A program made the position numbers and the translations under genes. The notes beneath the pieces were generated by a model. The model was not told where the DNA came from. It worked only from the letters and a program-made list of their open reading frames with translations, and searched no databases. Of a DNA stretch of 64,000 bases, positions 61,000 through 64,000 are shown piece after piece. The stretch's first letter is position 1, and each line of letters starts with the position of its first letter. The stretch spans positions 31,275-95,274 of the forward strand of contig JBAYJD010000004.1 of assembly GCA_041665305.1 (NCBI GenBank), read 5' to 3'. The DNA comes from YA12-FULL-51-18 sp041665305 (lineage in GTDB: Bacteria; Elusimicrobiota; Elusimicrobia; Elusimicrobiales; UBA9959).

Positions 61000-61005
61000 T
61001 ACAAT
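61000..61005 (+). promoter_or_regulatory. -10 box 6 bases from the RAYT start codon
   Basis: TACAAT is followed by six bases and the ATG at 61012, so transcription would begin at the start codon (leaderless). The nearest TTGACT (60974-60979) is 20 bases away, longer than ideal, and its first bases lie in the REP unit. Confidence 0.45.
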
Positions 61006-61011
61006 TTGGGT

Positions 61012-61641
61012 ATGCCACGGAAACCAAGGATTTTTTTCGAAAACGCCCACTACCATGTAACGGACAGGGGCAACGACAAGCACGATATTTTCGTAGATGA
61101 CCTTGATAGGCGGGAATATCTGAAACTGCTTGGGCAAGGAAAACGGGATTTTGGATTTTTGATCCCGGCCTACGCCTTACTGACAAACCATGTACATCTT
61201 TACCTAGTTACTCCCAAAGCTAATCTGGGAGAGGCCATGTTCTGGCTGAACAATACATACTCCCACTACTTTAACCACCGACACGGAAAAAGCGGTCACC
61301 TGTTCGAGGGAAGGTACAAATACAAACTTATACAGTGGGACCGCTATTCCATGGCTTTGGCCCGTTACATACACTTAAACCCGGTCAGGGCAGGGATAGT
61401 AAAATCTCCGGAAGACTATGAGTGGTCAAGCCACAGACAATACCTCGCGCCGTGGGCAGGCGGACTTTCCGACCCGTCCCTGGTCCTGGATCTCTTTGGC
61501 AGCACGCACGATACCGCGCTTGCCGGCTACACAGCATTCATGAACGAACCGATCCCCCCGAAATTGTGGCGGATTTTTGACAAGAACCGCAACGCCGTTC
61601 TCGGCTCCCCCGACTTCCGCAAAGCCCACTCCCCCCATTAA
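61012..61641 (+). CDS. REP-associated tyrosine transposase (RAYT, IS200-like HUH)
   Basis: A 209-residue Y1 transposase-like protein. MPRKPRIFFENAHYHVTDRG, the HUH motif as LTNHVHLYL, and GKSGHLFEGRYKYKLIQ with LARYIHLNPVRAG match the RAYT group; a catalytic Tyr is expected in the RDSYxxxLARY-like stretch (here RYSMALARYIHLNP). RAYTs cut and move REP palindromes in single-stranded form. Four REP units flank it, two on each side. I start at the ATG at 61012 instead of an upstream TTG. The stop codon overlaps the third REP. It is on the plus strand between ileS and a MotB-like gene. Confidence 0.9.
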   Translation: MPRKPRIFFENAHYHVTDRGNDKHDIFVDDLDRREYLKLLGQGKRDFGFLIPAYALLTNHVHLYLVTPKANLGEAMFWLNNTYSHYFNHRHGKSGHLFEGRYKYKLIQWDRYSMALARYIHLNPVRAGIVKSPEDYEWSSHRQYLAPWAGGLSDPSLVLDLFGSTHDTALAGYTAFMNEPIPPKLWRIFDKNRNAVLGSPDFRKAHSPH

Positions 61642-61706
61642 AAGGAGCCTGGCTCCTTTTGACCTGTTTTGGCCTCAAACCCCTTAAAAGGAGGCTGGCT
61701 CCTTTT
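61640..61706. repeat. Pair of REP palindromes downstream of the RAYT gene
   Basis: Units at 61640-61660 (a perfect palindrome, GGAGCC-T-GGCTCC core) and 61686-61706 (identical to the unit at 60955-60975) lie after the RAYT gene. The first overlaps its stop codon. They may also work as a two-way terminator between the convergent RAYT and motB-like genes. Confidence 0.85.
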
Positions 61707-61728
61707 GAGGGGTTCCTTTTTGGGAGGG

Positions 61729-62418
61729 TTATTCGGTTTTTAGGAGGGAGATCTCTATGCGGCGGTTTTTGGCCCGGCCTTCTATGGTGGTGTTTTCCGC
61801 TACCGCGCGGTTTTCACCATAACCGCTGCCGGCGAGTTTCTTGGGGTTCATCCCCGTTTCTTCCAGGAATTTTATGACGCTGTAGGCCCTGGCCATGGAT
61901 AGTTCCCAGTTGGTGGCGTAACGGCCTTTATGTATCGGGACATTGTCGGTATGGCCCTCGACCAGGACATCGTTGGGTAGTTTTTTAAGTTCCTCGGCTA
62001 TGGGTTTAAGGACCTCCTTGGCCCTCTCCTTCAGGTCGGCCTTGCCGGAGTCAAAAAGCACGGCTTCGGTGAGGACAAGTTTCACCCTTCGTTCGTTGGA
62101 ATCGATCTGGACCAGGCTGGACATCTGGTTGTTCTCCATGCTCTTTTTGATCTTATCGGCTACGGTGTCCTCCTGTTCCTGGACTTTGGCGCGCTCTACG
62201 CGCCTGTCGTCGGCCTTGCCGCCGAAAGCCTTCTGGATATTGACCAGGGATTCCTCATATTTGCGGCTCTTGGTCTTGTCGGTCCTGGCTATGGAAAAAG
62301 AAAAAAGAACGAGAAAGAATATCATCAGGTAACTCATAAGGTCGCCGTAAGTGACGGCCCACAGAGCGCCCTTATTCAACTGGTTTTCCAGCTCATCCCG
62401 CCGGCTTCTGTATATCAT
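61729..62418 (-). CDS. MotB-like membrane protein with OmpA domain
   Basis: A 229-residue protein. One N-terminal membrane segment with the proton-path Asp (WAVTYGDLMSYLMIFFLVLFSFS, given in two parts by function: TYGDLMSYLM holds the Asp), then a helical linker and an OmpA-type peptidoglycan-binding domain (VLFDSGKADLKERAKEVL, VEGHTDNVPI, GYGENRAVAEN, RAKNRRIEI). It would be the stator B subunit of a proton-driven complex, flagellar or otherwise; no flagellar genes are seen. A MotA-like partner could be further downstream or elsewhere. Confidence 0.85.
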   Translation of the reverse strand: MIYRSRRDELENQLNKGALWAVTYGDLMSYLMIFFLVLFSFSIARTDKTKSRKYEESLVNIQKAFGGKADDRRVERAKVQEQEDTVADKIKKSMENNQMSSLVQIDSNERRVKLVLTEAVLFDSGKADLKERAKEVLKPIAEELKKLPNDVLVEGHTDNVPIHKGRYATNWELSMARAYSVIKFLEETGMNPKKLAGSGYGENRAVAENTTIEGRAKNRRIEISLLKTE

Positions 62419-62440
62419 GAAATCGTCCCCGTCGTTCTTC

Positions 62441-63826
62441 TCAGGCGCCCGGTCCGGATCTGATCTTCTTCAGATTCGTCTCTATCTCCGCTTTAGCCTT
62501 GGCGAGGGCAAGGGCGGCATTCTCCAGCTCGGCGATCGACATTTCCGCGGACTCGAAACTTTTCCGCATCATGGCGCCGGAAACCCCAAGTATCGAACCC
62601 ATGTTTATCGAAGCCGTTCCTTTGACGAACGCCTTCAATCCTGCCAGCACGCCGGAAAGCCGTTCCTCGACCGCGGCAATATTTTCCGAAACCGCGGAGA
62701 TCGCGGACAGGTTCGAGACCGACAACCCGTATATTTCGGTAACTTTTTTCAGCTGCCCGGCGTTTTCAGCCCGGGCGTCCGCGGCCGCGGCCGCTATCCT
62801 CTCGCGCAGCGCTCTTTCTAGCTCGTCCCGCGTCCGCGCGTTTTCGCTTTTTACGCCGGCTTCAAGGGCGTCCAGTTTAACGCCGCCGTCCCTGGACAGC
62901 ATGGCAAGGCCGTCTATATGACCGATCACCAGTTTTGAAAAAACATCCACGCGCTCCCGCTCGTCAAGCGCGGATGCGTCCACATGTTTTATGAGCGCGG
63001 CGCCGGCTTCGGCGAAGGCCTCGCGGACCGAGGACAGCACATCTTTTTTAATTTCCGCGATGATATCCTGAACCTGTTCCTTTCCAGCGAAAGCCTCGAT
63101 ATGCAGCTGCCTTATATCAGAAGCGAAACCGGTAAGACGCGCGTCGACGGACGCGGAGAATTCACGGACGCGGGTTTCCACGCCCAGAACGACATCCGGG
63201 ACCGCGTCGAGCCTGGCGGTTACGGCTTTAAAGGAGGATTCAAAGGGGCTTAACCGCTGTTCCAGCGCGGCCTCCATTATTTTACAGCTGTCGGCGGCCA
63301 TCTCCGCCGGCTTTTTGGAGATCGCCGTGTAAAAATCCATCAACTTCTTTTCCAACTCTTCCACGCGGCTCCAGGATTTTTCCAGCTGGTCGTGCATCTG
63401 GCGGTCCAGCTCGGAATACTTCTGCTGTTCCCGCACGACTTTAAGCAGTTCCTCGATCTCGCGCCGGGCGCCGATCTTGGACTCCTCGATATTTTTCATC
63501 TGGACGGAGGAGACCATGGCGCTGCGGGTAAATTCCTCCAGTCGTTTGTCCAGCTCCCCTATCCTGGCCAGCAGGGATTGCACGGTCATCTCCTGCGCCC
63601 TGGAAGCGCCCGGCGGGGGCGGAGGCGGAGCGGACGGCTTCAGGTATTCCCCCATCTTTTTTTCAAGCTGGCCAACGATATTTTTTTCCATGGCGTCGAT
63701 CTTCTGTTTTAACGCCGCCACATCCTGGTCCTGAGCGGCCGGCCGGGGCGAAGGCACGGGCCCCTGCGCGAACGACGGGGGAGGAACGGGGTTCAAACCC
63801 GCAAAAATGGAGTCTTTCTTTTCCAT
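62441..63826 (-). CDS. Long coiled-coil protein of unknown function
   Basis: A 461-residue protein. The first 80 residues are Pro-rich (NPVPPPSFAQGPVPSPRP, KPSAPPPPPPGAS) and the rest is mainly alpha-helical with heptad character (IEELLKVVREQQKYSELDRQ, RVEELEKKLMDFY, AIAAVEERLSGVLAGLK-like stretches). No signal peptide or membrane segment is seen. It lies 22 bp ahead of the motB-like gene and may organise that complex. I recognise no enzyme motif. Confidence 0.75.
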   Translation of the reverse strand: MEKKDSIFAGLNPVPPPSFAQGPVPSPRPAAQDQDVAALKQKIDAMEKNIVGQLEKKMGEYLKPSAPPPPPPGASRAQEMTVQSLLARIGELDKRLEEFTRSAMVSSVQMKNIEESKIGARREIEELLKVVREQQKYSELDRQMHDQLEKSWSRVEELEKKLMDFYTAISKKPAEMAADSCKIMEAALEQRLSPFESSFKAVTARLDAVPDVVLGVETRVREFSASVDARLTGFASDIRQLHIEAFAGKEQVQDIIAEIKKDVLSSVREAFAEAGAALIKHVDASALDERERVDVFSKLVIGHIDGLAMLSRDGGVKLDALEAGVKSENARTRDELERALRERIAAAAADARAENAGQLKKVTEIYGLSVSNLSAISAVSENIAAVEERLSGVLAGLKAFVKGTASINMGSILGVSGAMMRKSFESAEMSIAELENAALALAKAKAEIETNLKKIRSGPGA

Positions 63827-63855
63827 AAATCTTCCACGGAACTATCAGCGCAGCT

Positions 63856-64000
63856 TCAGACCGCGGCCAACCGCTCCGGTTTCGGCGGCTCGGGCCCGCC
63901 TGCCGCCGGACCGGACAGCATCACGACCTCGCTTTCAAGCGGATTAGCCACCCGCCCTTCCTTCATCAGCGACAGGGCCGTTCCCACCAGCTCTTCCACC
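63856..64000 (-). CDS. C-terminal end of an unidentified protein (runs off window end)
   Basis: The minus strand is open from the window edge to a TGA at 63858-63856, giving 47 codons. The segment includes VEELVGTALSLMKEG, then VANPLESEVVMLSG and a Pro-rich tail (GGPEPPKPERLAAV). GC-rich third positions fit the local coding style. It precedes the coiled-coil gene by 29 bp. It is too short for a function to be given. Confidence 0.55.
   Translation of the reverse strand, partial: VEELVGTALSLMKEGRVANPLESEVVMLSGPAAGGPEPPKPERLAAV

Noticed and set aside
61729..62418. MotB-like gene taken as evidence of flagella
   Set aside because: No flagellar gene is visible in the window, and MotB/OmpA-type stator proteins serve other motors as well.

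Overview
The window is from a Gram-negative-type bacterium: it has lipoproteins with lipoboxes and LspA, a TonB/ExbB/ExbD energy-transducing set, and a large O-antigen or capsule locus with an ABC exporter. Base composition is moderately high in G+C, except for a few AT-rich patches. I cannot assign the phylum from sequence alone; an uncultured lineage such as Elusimicrobiota is only a guess. No rRNA or CRISPR array is present. There is one tRNA (Val, GAC). Genes are packed tightly with many 4-8 bp overlaps, and no gene-free stretch exceeds 300 bases (the longest is about 206 bp, 49275-49480).

Positions 1-40286 (all minus strand) form one surface-polysaccharide locus. Transcription enters through the dTDP-rhamnose genes (rfbA, rfbC, rfbD, rfbB; 39509 down to 36152). 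Next comes a block with rfbF, gmd, manC and rfbG, which make CDP- and GDP-deoxysugar precursors, and then rfbH. Two genes that do not belong to sugar chemistry (an AAA ATPase with DUF4143 and a metallo-beta-lactamase-fold hydrolase) separate rfbG from rfbH. After rfbH comes an unusual cassette (27784-20003): an 81-residue membrane ORF, an SDR, a YerE-like thiamine-diphosphate enzyme, an HpcH/HpaI-type aldolase, a FabG-like SDR, a dehydroquinate-synthase-like cyclase, an Fcl/ColC-like reductase and a ColD-like dehydratase. It looks like a pathway to a branched-chain, dideoxy or carbocyclic sugar. The remainder (18427-1) holds glycosyltransferases (GT2, GT4, GT10, CgeB-like), two Wzx-like flippases, the Wzm/Wzt ABC exporter, two cobalamin-type radical SAM enzymes, UDP-xylose synthase and a second GMD-like enzyme.

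Three kinds of non-gene structure stand out. First, an AbiE toxin-antitoxin pair lies between two identical 31-bp direct repeats, one of which is the 3' end of the ColD-like gene, so the pair looks like an insertion. Second, short arrays of exactly four octanucleotide units occur at four places, three of them inside rfbG and rfbH, where they are translated in frame; one sits just after the rfbG start codon. Third, an IS200-like RAYT transposase gene is bracketed by four REP palindromes.

Positions 40300-49274 (minus) encode an ExbB/ExbD/ExbD/TonB-like module with an OmpA-like periplasmic protein and a very long TPR protein, then ThrRS lacking its TGS domain and tRNA-Val. Positions 49481-64000 carry housekeeping and envelope genes: a Y-family polymerase (plus strand), QueF, a copper P-type ATPase, a lipoprotein metallopeptidase, a GT-C membrane glycosyltransferase with a beta-rich C-terminal extension, a TPR lipoprotein, LspA, IleRS, the RAYT island (plus strand), a MotB-like protein and a coiled-coil protein. 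Partial genes run off both ends of the window.
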